This document shows, one piece after another, positions 46,411-58,676 of a DNA stretch of 64,000 bases. The position numbers and the translations under genes are program-made. Source of the stretch: Kappaphycus alvarezii (lineage: Eukaryota > Rhodophyta > Florideophyceae > Gigartinales > Solieriaceae). Under the pieces are notes generated by a model, which saw nothing but the letters and a program-made list of their open reading frames with translations, searched no databases and had not been told where the DNA came from. How positions within the stretch are numbered: the stretch's first letter is position 1; every line of letters begins with the position of its first letter. The stretch is taken from the NCBI GenBank assembly GCA_002205965.3, contig NADL03000504.1, positions 1 to 64,000 of the forward strand, read 5' to 3'.

Positions 46411-49400
46411 ATGGCGTGGACCAGTAAGCCTCTCAACAATACTGGGGACGGAACAAGCCAACGCGGCGGACTTGCGTGCCCACTGACCTTGCCTTCCTCC
46501 CCGACATCCCCTCGCTGCGTGCGATCAGATGCGGCTACTCTGGTCTCTCTCCGTTCGCCTACAGCCCCGTCTACCAAAGTTACGGTCACAGGGGATCCTT
46601 CTCACAAGGATCGCGACCATTTATATCCGCCACGATTTTCCCCACACCCCGACCTTCGGACATGGCGCAAGAAGGTCCTGGGTTGGTTTGACAAGATCAA
46701 GGCTTCCGCGGAGAAAGGATCCGATAGCTTGTACAAGACTTTGTTTGCCGCTTTCGTTCGCCACCTCCATGACACCGGTGTACCAGGTTCTCAGCAGTTA
46801 ATCTTCGATGAAGATCAAGCGCGTGGTGAAATCAACTACAAGTAAGACGATCCAATTTAAGATGTCAAGGTCACCGTCGACCGCATTGCAAGTTATCCCT
46901 CGATATTTTTCGTCTCTCGCCTCATAATTTCGTTCAATCTAGTAACGGGGTGCACCCGAGATACGTTTCGGGGCAAATCAATCCCTTCATTTGGGTAAAG
47001 ATTTCATGAAATCGCATCTGAGCACTTAATTATATCCAATGCCACTATATATTTCCCAGATAGGCGAAGTGCTTTCCGATTGACTTGGTGAACAATTCTC
47101 GAATACTGGATTCTACCTTGAAAAACGCAAAACTGGAGTTGCTTTCAAGATAAGAAGCCAGAACAAGTAGAGAAGCTGAGAAAACGACGGAGAAAGTAAA
47201 TGCTGAAGCACCGGATGAAACTAAAAACGCCTTGGTTTCGCTGCAAGAATACGAAATCGGGATTTCGATTCGACAAGAGTCTTTAGACGTAGAAAATTAT
47301 CGCTCTGCTTTTTATGTTCTCCACTGCAAGGATTACATGTACACAGAAGACATTTCTGACGCATTCCAGAAACTATCCACGAGCCTTCAGACTGAATTGG
47401 ATATCAAGTATCTCGTCGAATCAATCAAAAATACAAACAAGAAACAATGGAACTTAGCTATCCGAGATGCCGTCGAAGTCCTGAGTAACCTCACCGTCGC
47501 TTCCAATTCTAACACAGGGTTCGACAAGAAGAGGGTCCCCATAATTGTTACCGAGAATGTTTAAAAGGCACTATTAGCTTTCAAGATCCAAATGGAATCT
47601 CAGAGAATTCATGATTGCTGCAGTAAGAACACTGACGTTCAGAAGGGTAGGAAGCGGAAAATTGACGAGCGAGGGCTACAGGATGGGTACAGTCCCAAAA
47701 AGTCCAAAGATGGCTTCGATTGAGGCTTTTATAACACTTTCATAGCCATCCCGACTGCAATCGACCGGACAAAAAAGCGTCTCCACGAACGCAAGAAGAG
47801 AAAATAAGACACTGGTAAGAAAATAAGCGTGAAATTCGGTTATTTGAGGCAGGCTCCAGCCAGTGGATGGTAAACAAGCCTAATCGCTGGTCGAGGAGCA
47901 GGTTCTGATTCTATTCCAGGACGGGCAGATCTGAATCCAATCCTTGACAGAGGGTGTCGCTACGTCCTTTGGACTGCGACTCATTTTTACATGGCTTTGG
48001 AAGAAAATGTAGCGAAGCTGTTGAACAGCGTACGAAGTGAGAAGTCACTCGAACCGCCAGTGGATCGTGTCCACGTGTAGCACTACGATCTCTTACAGTT
48101 TTCAGATCTAATTTTAGGCTTACAGCAATTGCGTCATAGATCCGATGTTGAGCTCAGCTGCCATCGACGCCCCGCCTTGCCGTCGGCACAGCAAGTCGTA
48201 CGGTACTTACCAGAGCCGTCGCATTCACCTCAACACCCACCACCTTCCCTTTCGGGACGCAAGCGTCTCACCCGTAAACCAGACTGACTTCTTCGTCTAG
48301 TTTCTCTAGCACTTGCCTGTCTCCGTTGAGATTAGGGTTGCGACCGACTCTGGCCTACACCACTCTGATTTGGCTGCGTTGTGCACGTATCACTCAGAGG
48401 ATTGAGTACCCCAGAGCGGACTGGGAGGTTGCAAACACCCCGCTTCCACAAAAGAAGCAGAGATAAAAAGTCTTATCTTCCTATCACGGACATGAACGGA
48501 AAGGAAGTGAAAATACTGTTTTTATCACGGACGGGGATAATTTTCTGTTGTCAGGAAATGAAATTCTGCACCAATTGACACAAGATGGACAGGGAGACCT
48601 CATCATCATCCCTCAAAATGTGAGGAATTTGTCTACTTCGCCACTGCTACTGCAGACTTCTTACGAAATATTTTGAAGTCTGAACCGGACGCAGTTTGAA
48701 CGTACCTTCTCGTTGTCCCTTCCAAGACTGCGTCTTTCCAAACATTCTTTTCGATGCATCGCTCTCTGTATTCCTCGAAACAGTTATTCACGAAGAAAAT
48801 AATGCCGAATGGGAAAATCGCTAAGTGATTCGCCGTGAATTTTCATGGCTATTTGCACCTGCACCTTGATGATACAATTGATATCTGTCGTAATCGTACA
48901 AATATTTGATAGCGGCTGTTATGAAGCGGGCTTTGAAATCAGTGTTTCTAGGGTGCATGATGTGTATGCAAACAAATCGCCCGTCATGCATAAAGATGGT
49001 GTCTTTGGTTCGCATTCTATCTTATTTTAATAACTACGTCTAGTTTGACTTCTTTTCCATCAAAAAGATAGGAAACAGGCCGATTCTTCACATGATTGAT
49101 GCCGCCTCTGCGTTCTCTGCCACTGCTTTTACTTATTCTAGCGAAATGAGCGTCGTCGAAAAGTCCTTCGAGTTTGCGTGTTGCAACCTCCACGGACCTT
49201 CGCATCAAATTTCAAGCAACCCCTAACTTGTAAATAAGCTGTTTGCTGATATTTTGAACTACTTGGGAGTGAAGTATATAACCCTTTTTGCTTAACGCCA
49301 CAACAAGATTGGTTCGGTGGAAAGAAAACTATTAAAAACCCTCGTCGAATGCTTGCTCGCAGAGCATGCCGTTTCAGAAAATGATACAGTAAATGATTAT

Positions 49401-51312
49401 GAGGAAGTACTATCAAGGGCTACATACTTGAGCAACATTATGTTTGGTAACAAGAAACTAATGAGTTTCGAATTAGTCAAGGGATATACCTCTACGTTGG
49501 TTGGACTTATGCAACGTCCTGTTTCAGAAGAGATGTATGCCGCACATCAAGAATATGTTGCGAATACAGCGCTTAATTGCTTAAATACTCACAGAATTCA
49601 TGCGTACTGCAAGCATCAGATCTACCCTGTAACACAGAAGTATATTAATTAAAGCGAGGGAACAAGTTCGGTAATTGGCATAAGGGTTTCGTTCTTCAAG
49701 CGGAACCAAACATTGTACTTTTCTCCACATCATTTGGACACAGTGCAACACCCATACGTGCTGATTATGAGGACAACCGAAAGGCTCCAACCTCAGGCGT
49801 AGTTAATGGAATGGGTGAGATTTAGTATCTCTTCCCCCGCTCCTACTCCATACTTGAACTGGAAAGAAGGATGTAGAACGTGCCGCAGATGAATTTTCAT
49901 GGATCACAAAGCGAAAAAGATGATGACAGGAATGATGAACTACCAGAATCAATCATCTGTGAGGACTTTGCAAGCGCCCCAACACGTCCAACCCAGGACT
50001 CATTATTTGGCTAAAAAGAAATTGCTGAAATGTTCACCGATTTTACTCTTTGGTCTGAAGACAATCGTCGAGAGAATTCCCGCCGCGCCCATTAACGGAC
50101 GCAAATGCCCCTCATGGACGTTAATGAAGATGTATTGGAGAAGTCGAGCTCATTCGTGTCTAAAAAAACACCAATATACCTTTCCCACTCAAATGGTCCA
50201 CTAAATGTCTCTAACAAAATTGGAAACGTTTCAATTCGTCCCCATGTGACACTACCAGCCGGCTTGAATACAGAAGAATAGGAATTACTGGGAGCACTCA
50301 AAAAGTTTGTTGGCTTTGAACCTGTTTCAGAGGTCGAACTACAGTTTTTCAGAGTTCTAACTACAGTTTGATCCGCGTTGAGTTATTCAGAAGGCGATGA
50401 ATTCCGAGAAAGGCAACTGTAAAGACGCTTATGAATAAACCGACGTTCGAAATCTTCCTCGGAACGGGAACCTGATTTCGTCCCATCACGTCTTCCGAAT
50501 CAAGCACGATACTTCCGAAGACAAAAGCAAGTTGAAATGCCGTTTATTACCTCATGATAATCGCGTTAAGGATCGAGACAGAGTACGGAAGGACTCTATT
50601 ACAGCGCAGATGGTAATTATTCGCATCGTAAATTATCAATCGCTGCTTTCCTGTGCTTATACAACGCTACCCTTGATGTTAAAAAAGCATACTTTCAGTC
50701 GGGCTTGCTCGAGAAGGAAGTTTTCATGCGACCACCAAGAGGCTGTGCATCAAACGAAACAGTTGTATGGAAAATGATTACGCCAGAAAATTGCCTTGTC
50801 GAGCCTGTCCGTTTGTCGCAACCTGTCATTGAGAAATGGTTCAAGGAGAATGAGATCCTCAGGATACCTTTTCTACCTCATCTATTCATCAAACATACAA
50901 AGGACGGACGTATTATGCTCGCAATAGCAAAAGTCGTCGATGAATTACATATCGTGGGCAAGAAAAGAGATATCATGGACTTCTTCGACAACATCTCCCA
51001 AAGATTCAAACCAGTCGATTCATTTCTGGGAGAGCTCACATATTCAACAGAATGTCCACCAAACATTCAGAGAATTTCTCCGTAACTATCAACATGAGGG
51101 AGTATTTGGAAACGATCTTGACTCTAGATTTGGACCGGTCTGAAAGAAAGCAATTCGAGTATATTTGCAGTCGCCAAGAAGTTAATGCGTTTCTCGTATT
51201 GGCCGGTTCTTTAAACGTCCTTGGACACGGTGTTCTTACCCAGACAGCATTCGCAGCAAGGTACCTTCAACAATACATTGGAAAACTCAAAGTATCATAC
51301 ATCATCAAATGA
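46411..51312 (+). mobile_element. Old Ty1/copia-like element, broken, ends not found
   Basis: A fossil on the plus strand. A gag-like segment (46411-46845) has LRTWRKKVLGWFDKIKASAE. Further gag-like coding lies at 47232-47564. An integrase-side segment at 49317-49652 has VNDYEEVLSRATYLSNIMFG. Reverse transcriptase coding lies at about 50520-51085, with LLEKEVFMRPPRGCAS, IAKVVDELHIVGKKRDIMD and, downstream to 51312, INMREYLETILTLDLDR and FLVLAGSLNVLGHGVL. The order gag-integrase-RT is that of Ty1/copia. LTRs were not recognised. Many breaks; an old insertion. Confidence 0.75.
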
Positions 51313-52697
51313 AATAACGTCCTACCATAAATAAATAAAGGCCTTGGAGCCAGTCATTTGATATTAATTCCCAAAAATATATTAAATTCTCCAGTTTACA
51401 TAGGATTTTCAGATACAATTCATGGGTCATCTGCATATGTTCATATAGGCATCTTATCTGGAGTTTTACTGCTGGTGGGGGTGAAGCACAGATGCAGTAT
51501 CATGTAATTGACTGGTTGACCAAGATAAAGTCGATTTTTGCAATTCCTTCAATCGGTACAGAGATATTCGCCGCTTCTAACCCTTCTGATAGGAGGTCAT
51601 TGTTTGCCGATCTTCATCAAATCAATTATTGATCTCCAATCAAGCTTCCGTTTCTCTTGACAGTTGAATCATTTGTGTAGTGCAACGGGCGGGTGGCGGA
51701 CTACGGCACGCGAGGGCACGAAAATTCTAGAGAAGGGTATTTTCCCGGCTCACGTAAAGGGAATACTGCGAAAAAGCGCGAACAAGAAAACAAACGAAAA
51801 GGGAGGTAGCTGCAAAAGTTGGGGTAGAGCTTGGCGAACTGAGAGAGTACCGCGACAATAAACGAGACTCCAGGCGCAGTATTAGCCGGGGGTGGCGAAC
51901 CAAAGCGGCGAGGCCGGGATCCTAACTATCAAGAAAGGGCTTTCTGGAGACTATATTCTCCGAATGTACTTTCAATCCAACGATACGACGTTCCAAGACT
52001 CAACACGGAAGCGGTTTACCAGGTTCATTGCTGCTGGAGGACCCTATTTAATTCTAACAAGGTTTATAAGGGTTTATCGTACACATTCGCCGCTCTTGCA
52101 TAGGCGGAATACATTTTCCGTAGTAACAAGATTTTCCATGCACTCCATTGACGTGCCAAGGTTCCCAGGTCCTGCAAATCCATAGAACTTAGTTCCAGTG
52201 CGAGAACTGCGAGAAGTTCCTTGGTGCAGTCATTGTCTTGTTGCAACATTTAAGTCCGCTCATATTTTTAAAAGGGTGGTGTCCATATAATTTCTGCCAA
52301 CACCTTACAAGCGTTTTACTAAGTTGTCCCTCCATGATCTGATTTTCTCCCCGGTCCAGGATGGCGGAGGTGCAGGCAATTACATAGACCTCCTAGATGG
52401 ACCTAGATACATATTTCGGCTCCCTACAGTAGCGCGCCAGAAGATAAATAATTAAATATGAAATGCACAAATGTTCGTACATGGAAATTACCGCTCACCA
52501 GCCCCATCACAACAGTACAGTACTGTAGGCCGGAACTGTACAATGCGCGCCATACAGTAGTGTACTGGGTGCATCCGAAAAATGCCACTCCACCAAATAA
52601 ACGAATTTGTAGCCAATTACAGAGCTAAAAATTTGTCAGAGATCCTCCAGATCTTCCCATCTGATTCGAACTTTCAGGTGTCGATCTAGTTCTCTAA
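51313..52697. other. No recognisable gene
   Basis: A spacer with no family motif. A palindromic cluster ACAGTACAGTACTGTA lies at 52512-52527, with more copies of the same core to about 52570. Confidence 0.5.
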
Positions 52698-53998
52698 ATG
52701 TTACTACATTCCGCAAATAAAGCAGGACAAATATTATGGTACAAATTGCCACGTCTGTCCCAGTCCATGATCCCCCACTACATATCTTGTCGCCTTTGGA
52801 AAGACAATGCGGAGATGCTTTGGGGGTTGGTATGGATTGCCCATCGTCAGCTCTTCTCACTCTTAGAGCCATCTGAAAAATATGAGCAAAAGGACTGAAG
52901 AAAAATCGGTCTAGGAAGCTGGCGAAGTACCGCCGTGCTGCTCTAATTCGGCCCGTGCTGATTAAAAGATCTAATCCATGGAATCAGATCCTATCCTGTG
53001 GAATTGACGACTACTCTTTGTTACCAACTAACTTTACCAAGAGTTTAGTGCTCTAAAAATTGCTTCCGTACTTCGAACAAGAGCTCTATCAAGTAAATTA
53101 CGGAAGTCCGTTTCAAACTGGCCCAATGGTTCGTGGAAGGAATCAACTGCTCCGGTCTATTGACTTGCTCGGGATGTGTTTATGGTACGCCAAAACCAAA
53201 GCAACGATATACAGCTTATGTCTAATATTTGGAGTGACGGACAGCACTGCCGGCGTGTGGTTGGATTATGCATTAGAGGTGGTCAAGAAGGTTGTTTGTA
53301 ATAGAACAATAATTAAGATTGAGATTTATTGGCCTTCAATAGACAAATGAAGGCCTCTGATGCATTAATAGAAAGCAATCAGGTTCATGGGCGGTGTCTG
53401 AAGTGCTTTTCTGGTATTACTGATGGAGTTTGGATGCCTTGAGCCAATTACATAGACGAAGATCTACAGAATGCGTAATTTGAAAGCTTCAAGTAGGGCG
53501 TGAAGATTACAAATTTGTTTGTCTTTAACTTCTTAGGCAAGCTCATTAAAGCAGCCGTCAATTATCCATGGAGCTGGCATGACACTAAGCTTGCCGCTGT
53601 ATCCGGGCTATACTATCCAAAGCTATCCGACGAAAAAAAGAATGGTTATTCTCGGCGATAGTGCGTTTGTAAACAATACAAGAGTGACAAATGAGAATAT
53701 TGTCAAGGGACGGAAGTCCAATGAGACGAGTGATATTCCGTAATCTGCAGCTCTTGAAGCGGTCGATATTACAATATCAGCGCACTATGCAAAGCGAGCG
53801 ACAAAGCGCAGAATGGGGGGTACTTACAATTAAAAGTCCTTTTGCAAGGCTCAAAATCCCTCTCACGGCTGACTCTGAGAAACATTTACGCATTTTGACA
53901 ATTTGTTGCCACCTTATCAACTTTAGAACGCACAAAGTCAGCTTGAATCAAATAAGAACTACATATGCCGGACAAAAACAGTCTCAAACCCCGTGACT
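52698..53998 (+). pseudogene. PIF/Harbinger-like DDE transposase, decayed
   Basis: Plus-strand fragments in order: CLIFGVTDSTAGVWLDYALE (53218 on, a helix-turn-helix-like block), KITNLFVFNFLGKLIKAAVN (about 53500-53560), NYPWSWHDTKLAAVSGLYYP (the P-G-S-x-H-D block), GDSAFVNNTRVTN (about 53655) and finally RQSAEWGVLTIKSPFARLKI (53796 on), matching the E-W-G-x-x-x-x-K-x-x-F-x-R-L tail. Multiple stops and frame changes break it. It converges with the Myb/SANT-like relic at 54195-55006. The 5' limit is approximate. Confidence 0.75.
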
Positions 53999-54194
53999 AA
54001 GATTAGTTGTCATTGGGCTTTCGAGATAAGTCCCGGATCATATCACTCATGTGCTTCAACGTGTCGTTAATAGGGTGTAAATTATCTTGTACCTATCTCT
54101 TGACCACTCCTTGTACCTCTTTCTTGACCTCGTATTTAATATCATTCGCGGTTAGAGATGCACCCTGTTCTCCGATCATAGCCCTTGATAACCA

Positions 54195-55006
54195 TCATAT
54201 GTTTCCAATGTGTTCTGTCATGCTCTCAAATTTTTCAGCAATGTTCTCCTCAACTCTGTTGGATGGCTTTGATGTTTTGACCGGTCCTGTGGATCCAAAT
54301 TTACGCTTCCTGTGTCGAGCTCCAACAGGTTCAGATTCTTGTGTCTCCCACATACCTCTTTCTGCGAGGCTGTTGAGGTCTTGCTGATCACATTCGGAAG
54401 ACCCATTTTCATCGTCACTCCCTAGAACACGTGCAGCAAATTTGTTTTGGATGTTGCGAGCCATATGCTTGGCACGGCAGACTGGTTATAGGCACGATGG
54501 ATCGCCTGTTTTTTCTTCGTATTGGCCAACTTCTAAAATTTGTTCTTGAGAGAGTCCTGGTCACGAACCAGAGGGTAATTTACAGAAGCACAAGTTTGAA
54601 ACTTTGTAGCGACAACAGCTCAATGATTGGCTACGAGGGGTTCCTCTTCCTCAGCAAAATATAAGATGGCAGTAAAATCCTCTTTAAAGTAGTTAGGGGC
54701 ACCAACGCGCGATATCTTCCCCTTATTCTTCCGCTGACTATTTTCCATCTGCGGAGAGGTTGCTATATCACTTCCAGTACTCAAATTATGATGAAGGGAT
54801 TGAATTGTAATCACGACGCTTGATTGTTCTTCGTTGGTGCCAAGGACTTGAGGCGAGGTTGGAAGAGGTATGTGTCGTGCTGCCGGCCGTGTTCCAGGGG
54901 CAATTATTGTTGGATTTGGTAGTGATGATGGACCACTAGCTGAGAGAATTAACCTTTCCACCCGTGGGATGGGCTGAGAGGGTCTTTGTATTATTGGGGG
55001 AGGCAT
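54195..55006 (-). pseudogene. Harbinger second ORF, Myb/SANT-like, decayed
   Basis: Starts MPPPIIQRPSQPIPRVERLI at 55006 with a Pro/Ser-rich leader. The domain begins GAPNYFKEDFTAILYFAEEE, followed by AVVATKFQTC and RDQDSLKNKF, then a Lys-rich KLANTKKKQAIHRAY and MARNIQNKFAARVLG. This is the trihelix Myb/SANT-like pattern. A TGA at 54620-54622 replaces the tryptophan expected before AVVATKF and a TAG sits at 54533-54535; one frame change lies near 54460. It is partner to the convergent transposase at 52.7-54.0 kb. Confidence 0.75.
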
Positions 55007-56685
55007 GGTGTGGAATGAATAAAGAGATTGAGGAAGAAAGCAAAATATTGGATAGCGCAGGATGTGGATAGAATGTAGGAAGCCAAAGGATGTTCATAAA
55101 CTCTAAGCGCTTCAACAGATTATTTAAGGCAAAGATAGACAGTGGCTAGCTGGCGAAATGGAGGCATTTTATTTTTCGGGTCTCGGTCAAAATTTGACAT
55201 TTTGGCGGAGTGGCAATTCTCAGATGCACCCACTGTTGCTAGACAGCGAAGCAGGGTGGTTGTTCCACGTGTCTGTTGGATATAGCTGTGTGTTAGATCT
55301 ATGAACAGGTAACAGATAAGTTTTCAGGACAATATCCTGCTCTGCCGACCTGTTGTTCTCACGTTCCACGAGTTTAATAGTCAGTTTCGTCGAGCTCTTA
55401 TACCGTCACATCGTGCTGTGGCTCGTAGCTGAATGCATCCTGTCGTACCACAGCCTTCAGTCATCGCTCATTTGCTCGTCGACGGTTCCATGGAAGATGC
55501 AACATTCCTCTTTGCATTTAGTGTACAGGTGTCTGAAATTTCGACTCTGTACCGCCGTATCTCTGAACAGGTGGCTGTCTCAAACAGTCCCTCTCCAGGA
55601 GACGTTATCATTTGCGTACCTCGACGCGCTTACTCCATCTCAACAGCCACGTACGTCGAAGTGCTCTAAAGAAGACTCATCCAACATTCTTGGGTTGTTC
55701 GGCATGCGACACCTCAATCATCATTCGGAGCGGCACTCACTCTGCTATACTCAATCTGCACTCACATTACCATTCCCATAGCATCGGTGGTATCAATACT
55801 ACAGTACGAGATTCAATAGTTGCTTTCTAACAACTATACGGCACTATACTCTACAGTAGATACTGTACAGTACTATAGGGCGTTTTCGGTATCATCACAG
55901 CTGGCAAGTCAACTCAGTCGTGGCGCATGATTGGCCATGAGCTTTTGTACAGTTCACTGTATAACATAGTACGGTATGTTCTGTACGTGTCTAGCCACTC
56001 TTTACTGTAATGGTGCCCAGGTGTACTCCAAGCTGTGGGGTGGTTACAGTACAGTACTACACTTGGTGGGCTGACAATTGAGTGCACAGATTGGAGCCAC
56101 TTGTGTAAAAGAAGATAACTCCACTTGGCAGTTTGTGATCGGCTGAGTAGTTGAAGTGCAAAAGTCCTCCCTTGGCGGAACGCCCCAAATACCGACGCAA
56201 AATGCATGGCTGTGAAACGAGTGGCCAAGGGTGTCCGGACTGGGGCGTTTTGAAAAACAAGCAGCCCCAGAACCATTGGCATTATTACAGCACACCAATC
56301 ATGTCTGTTTTCTGTTGGACAAGTAGGCATATCCAACCGAAACAGCTGGTGCTCAAAAAAAACCGACGTCGTCGCGCCACAGCCCACTCTGTGCGATCCT
56401 ATCCTATTTTAAACATTGGAATCGCATCAATCGTTTGCCAACGCCCACCCCTCCCATTGGCGCGTTGCCACATCTACAATACAGTACAGAGTACAACACG
56501 GCCGCCATCGCCCATCGTCCGCGTGTGCTGTTCATCGCACTGCCATTGGTTTCCCCCGCCCCGAATCCCCATCCGCCAGCATTCAACAACCCCGCCTCCC
56601 TCCCCACACCACCCACCCTACCCCACCTCCGCTCCAACAATCCACCACCCCATCCGCACGCAATCACCACCCCTTCCAACCAACA
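55007..56685. other. Spacer before the host-gene block; TACTGTAC-rich
   Basis: No gene recognised. TACTGTACAGTACTA at 55861-55875 and TACAGTACAGTACTA near 56045-56059 are examples of a motif recurrent in the window. The last 200 bp are C-rich and pyrimidine-rich on the plus strand, as often seen just upstream of translation starts, and presumably hold the promoter and 5' UTR of the next gene. Confidence 0.5.
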
Positions 56686-57355
56686 ATGGCCTTCATCACC
56701 CCATTCGTCCTTCCCCGTCGCACAACCTCCCGCCCCGCTACAACCCCTCGAATGATAGCCACCGAACCAACCACCACCTCCACCTCACCCAAAGTCAACC
56801 CCCCTACAACCCCCGCCGATCTCTCCATCGCCGCCACAACGCTCCTGTCGTATGTTCGTGGTCACAAGTCCATCTTTCGAGCGGGCCGTGGTTTCAATTC
56901 CACACAAGCCACCCTGTTTCGCAAGAATGACACCGGTCGGTTACTGACCCCGTTGGATGAACTCGCACAAATGCACATGTATTACCGGGTGGATCTGTCG
57001 CTGCTATTATGTTGGTCCAGGAGGAGGATATTGTGGCAAAGGCGTTTGATGCAATGAGAAAGGAGATGGGCGGCGTTGATGATGGTGCCGTCGTGGCCGA
57101 GATTTTGGAGTTTGATTTGAGGTATATGTTGAGGGTCATTTCATATGGTATCGCGAGTGGCAGTCATGACTTTTTGCATCACAATAATTGGGTATGATGA
57201 AAATGTTACATCGGGAGGTTGGTATTGCCGCTGCCGTCGATGTCAAGGGACTGCATGTCGCAAGGGATGTCGTTCTCTCGCATGTCAAGGACGATGATCT
57301 GGCCGCCTTGACTGCAAGGTGCTTTGATGTAGTCATTGACTTTCTCAACCTTTGA
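56686..57355 (+). CDS. Plastid-targeted phycobiliprotein-like protein
   Basis: The product begins MAFITPFVLPRRTTSRPATT, a Ser/Thr/Arg-rich leader with an early Phe, like plastid transit peptides of red-lineage algae. The mature part reads GRLLTPLDELAQMHM, then LPGGSVAAIMLVQEEDIVAK, AKAFDAMRKEMGG, then FDLRYMLRVISYGIASGSHD, MMKMLHREVGIAAAVDVKGL and DLAALTARCFDVVIDFLNL. The DLRYMLRVISYGIASGS segment closely follows the D-L-D-Y-Y-L-R-x-x-T-Y-G-x-x-A-G-D helix of allophycocyanin and phycocyanin subunits. The Cys that binds the bilin just upstream in those proteins (A-T-C-L-R-D-L) is absent here (AEILEFDL). Two apparent one-base losses (after AQMHM, and at NNW/MMK) split the frame. The gene is tail to tail with the peptide deformylase gene. 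Function unknown: possibly a bilin-free structural or regulatory relative. Fold call moderate. Confidence 0.55.
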
Positions 57356-57566
57356 CCCATGTGCCTGTACCACTCTTATTTTCGCACCAGCTTAAGAGAG
57401 GCGGTGGGGGAGATTGGCAATCTCCAGTCGTGAGTAGTTGTTGGCGCGGTTGTTTGTTCTCGTTTAATGTATCACAGATATAGAAACTCAAACCTATGAT
57501 CATATGTCCGACCAAGTTTGCTCTCGACTGCTATCAAGCCACGTGAATTCGGATTCCCGAGTGGAT

Positions 57567-58383
57567 TCAAGTGGCACATAGTTTGGTAAACTTGTCTACA
57601 TCTCTAATATGCATCTCACAATGCAGCCACCTGTCCTTCGGCCGCATCTTTTTCAAAATCACATACAGCTCATTCAGCCGCGCCTGCACTTTTTCCTTTT
57701 CTTCCTCCGTCTCGATCTTGTCAATGTACACAACACCGTCCAAATGATCGTACTCATGCTGAAATATCTTCGCCACCCACCCTTCATACTTGACTCGAAA
57801 CTTTTTCCCATTCAATCTCTGCGCCTCTACCTTGACCCATTCATGCCGTCGAACATCTCCCTGCATTCCTGGAAACGATAAACACGCCTCTGCTTCCACC
57901 AACGTTTTCTTACTCGTTGCCACGATATGCGGATTTACCAACACCACCTCCTTCAAAAACGCGCGTTCATTCGATTCCGGATTGAATACCATGAGGCGTT
58001 TATTAACGCCCACTTGCGGCGCTGCCAAGCCCACGCCCGAGACGCGTACATGACGACGAACATTTCCGTGCCAGCTTCTTGAGTTGGTCGTCAAATTCGT
58101 CGGTGTTGACCACACGGTTCGGGGCGCGTAATGCGGGATGCGGGTAGCGTAGGACTCGCAGTTCGGTTCCGGCGACTTTCCCCGGGTCTATCTCTTCTTC
58201 GACGGGAGGTTTCTCCACAGCCATGCGCGGTGTAAGTGAGGTGGGACGACATCTGGGGCGTCGATGACGACGGGAAAAAGAGGTGAGGAAGGGACGGGTA
58301 AAGTGGGAGTGGAGAGGAGCGGTTGGGCTCGCAGTATAGGGGCGGAGGTGGAGGTAATGAAGGAGAGCATTGGATAGTGGCAA
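57567..58383 (-). CDS. Peptide deformylase, plastid type
   Basis: Removes the formyl group from the N-terminal Met of newly made organelle proteins. All three metal-site motifs are present: GVGLAAPQVG (motif 1, Gln near the substrate), EACLSFPG (motif 2, Cys ligand) and QHEYDHLDG (motif 3, two His ligands and the catalytic Glu). The start at 58383 gives MPLSNALLHYLHLRPYTASP, a Ser/Thr/Arg-rich, Phe-containing presequence of about 55 residues consistent with plastid import. The mature part begins near ELRVLRYPHPALRAPN. Total length of about 270 residues fits type 1B enzymes with a transit peptide. Two apparent one-base losses near 58040-58070 (at LARK/MFVVMYA and just before VSGVGLAAP) break the frame; both suit a shortened homopolymer. 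It shares a 293-bp divergent upstream region with ISY1. Confidence 0.92.
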
Positions 58384-58676
58384 TGGAAATGCTCAGCGTA
58401 GTTGCTGCGAAGAGTGCAGAGTGTTGAGTTGAGCTCTTGGGCACGTGTGAACAGACACAGGTAGGTCAGGGCGACTAGTTTAAAAAGCAGGACAAATCCG
58501 CAGCAGAAAATAGTGGCATAAATCATACAAGCAAACTGCAATGCAATGCTTTACAGATGCAAACTCGATCCTGGATAAGTGACATTCCTGGCACCCAAGT
58601 CTAGACTAGACTCAGATTCTTCCCTGCACCTCTTTCATCCATTCGAACCGCCTCGACTTGCAACCGAATCTCAACC

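Noticed and set aside
55914-56387. 157-codon minus-strand frame upstream of the gene block
   Set aside because: No recognisable motif; it spans TACAGTAC repeats and has no supporting context.
56151-56930. 259-codon plus-strand frame
   Set aside because: Overlaps the start of the phycobiliprotein-like gene in a different frame and is a Pro/His-rich product of the C-rich leader.
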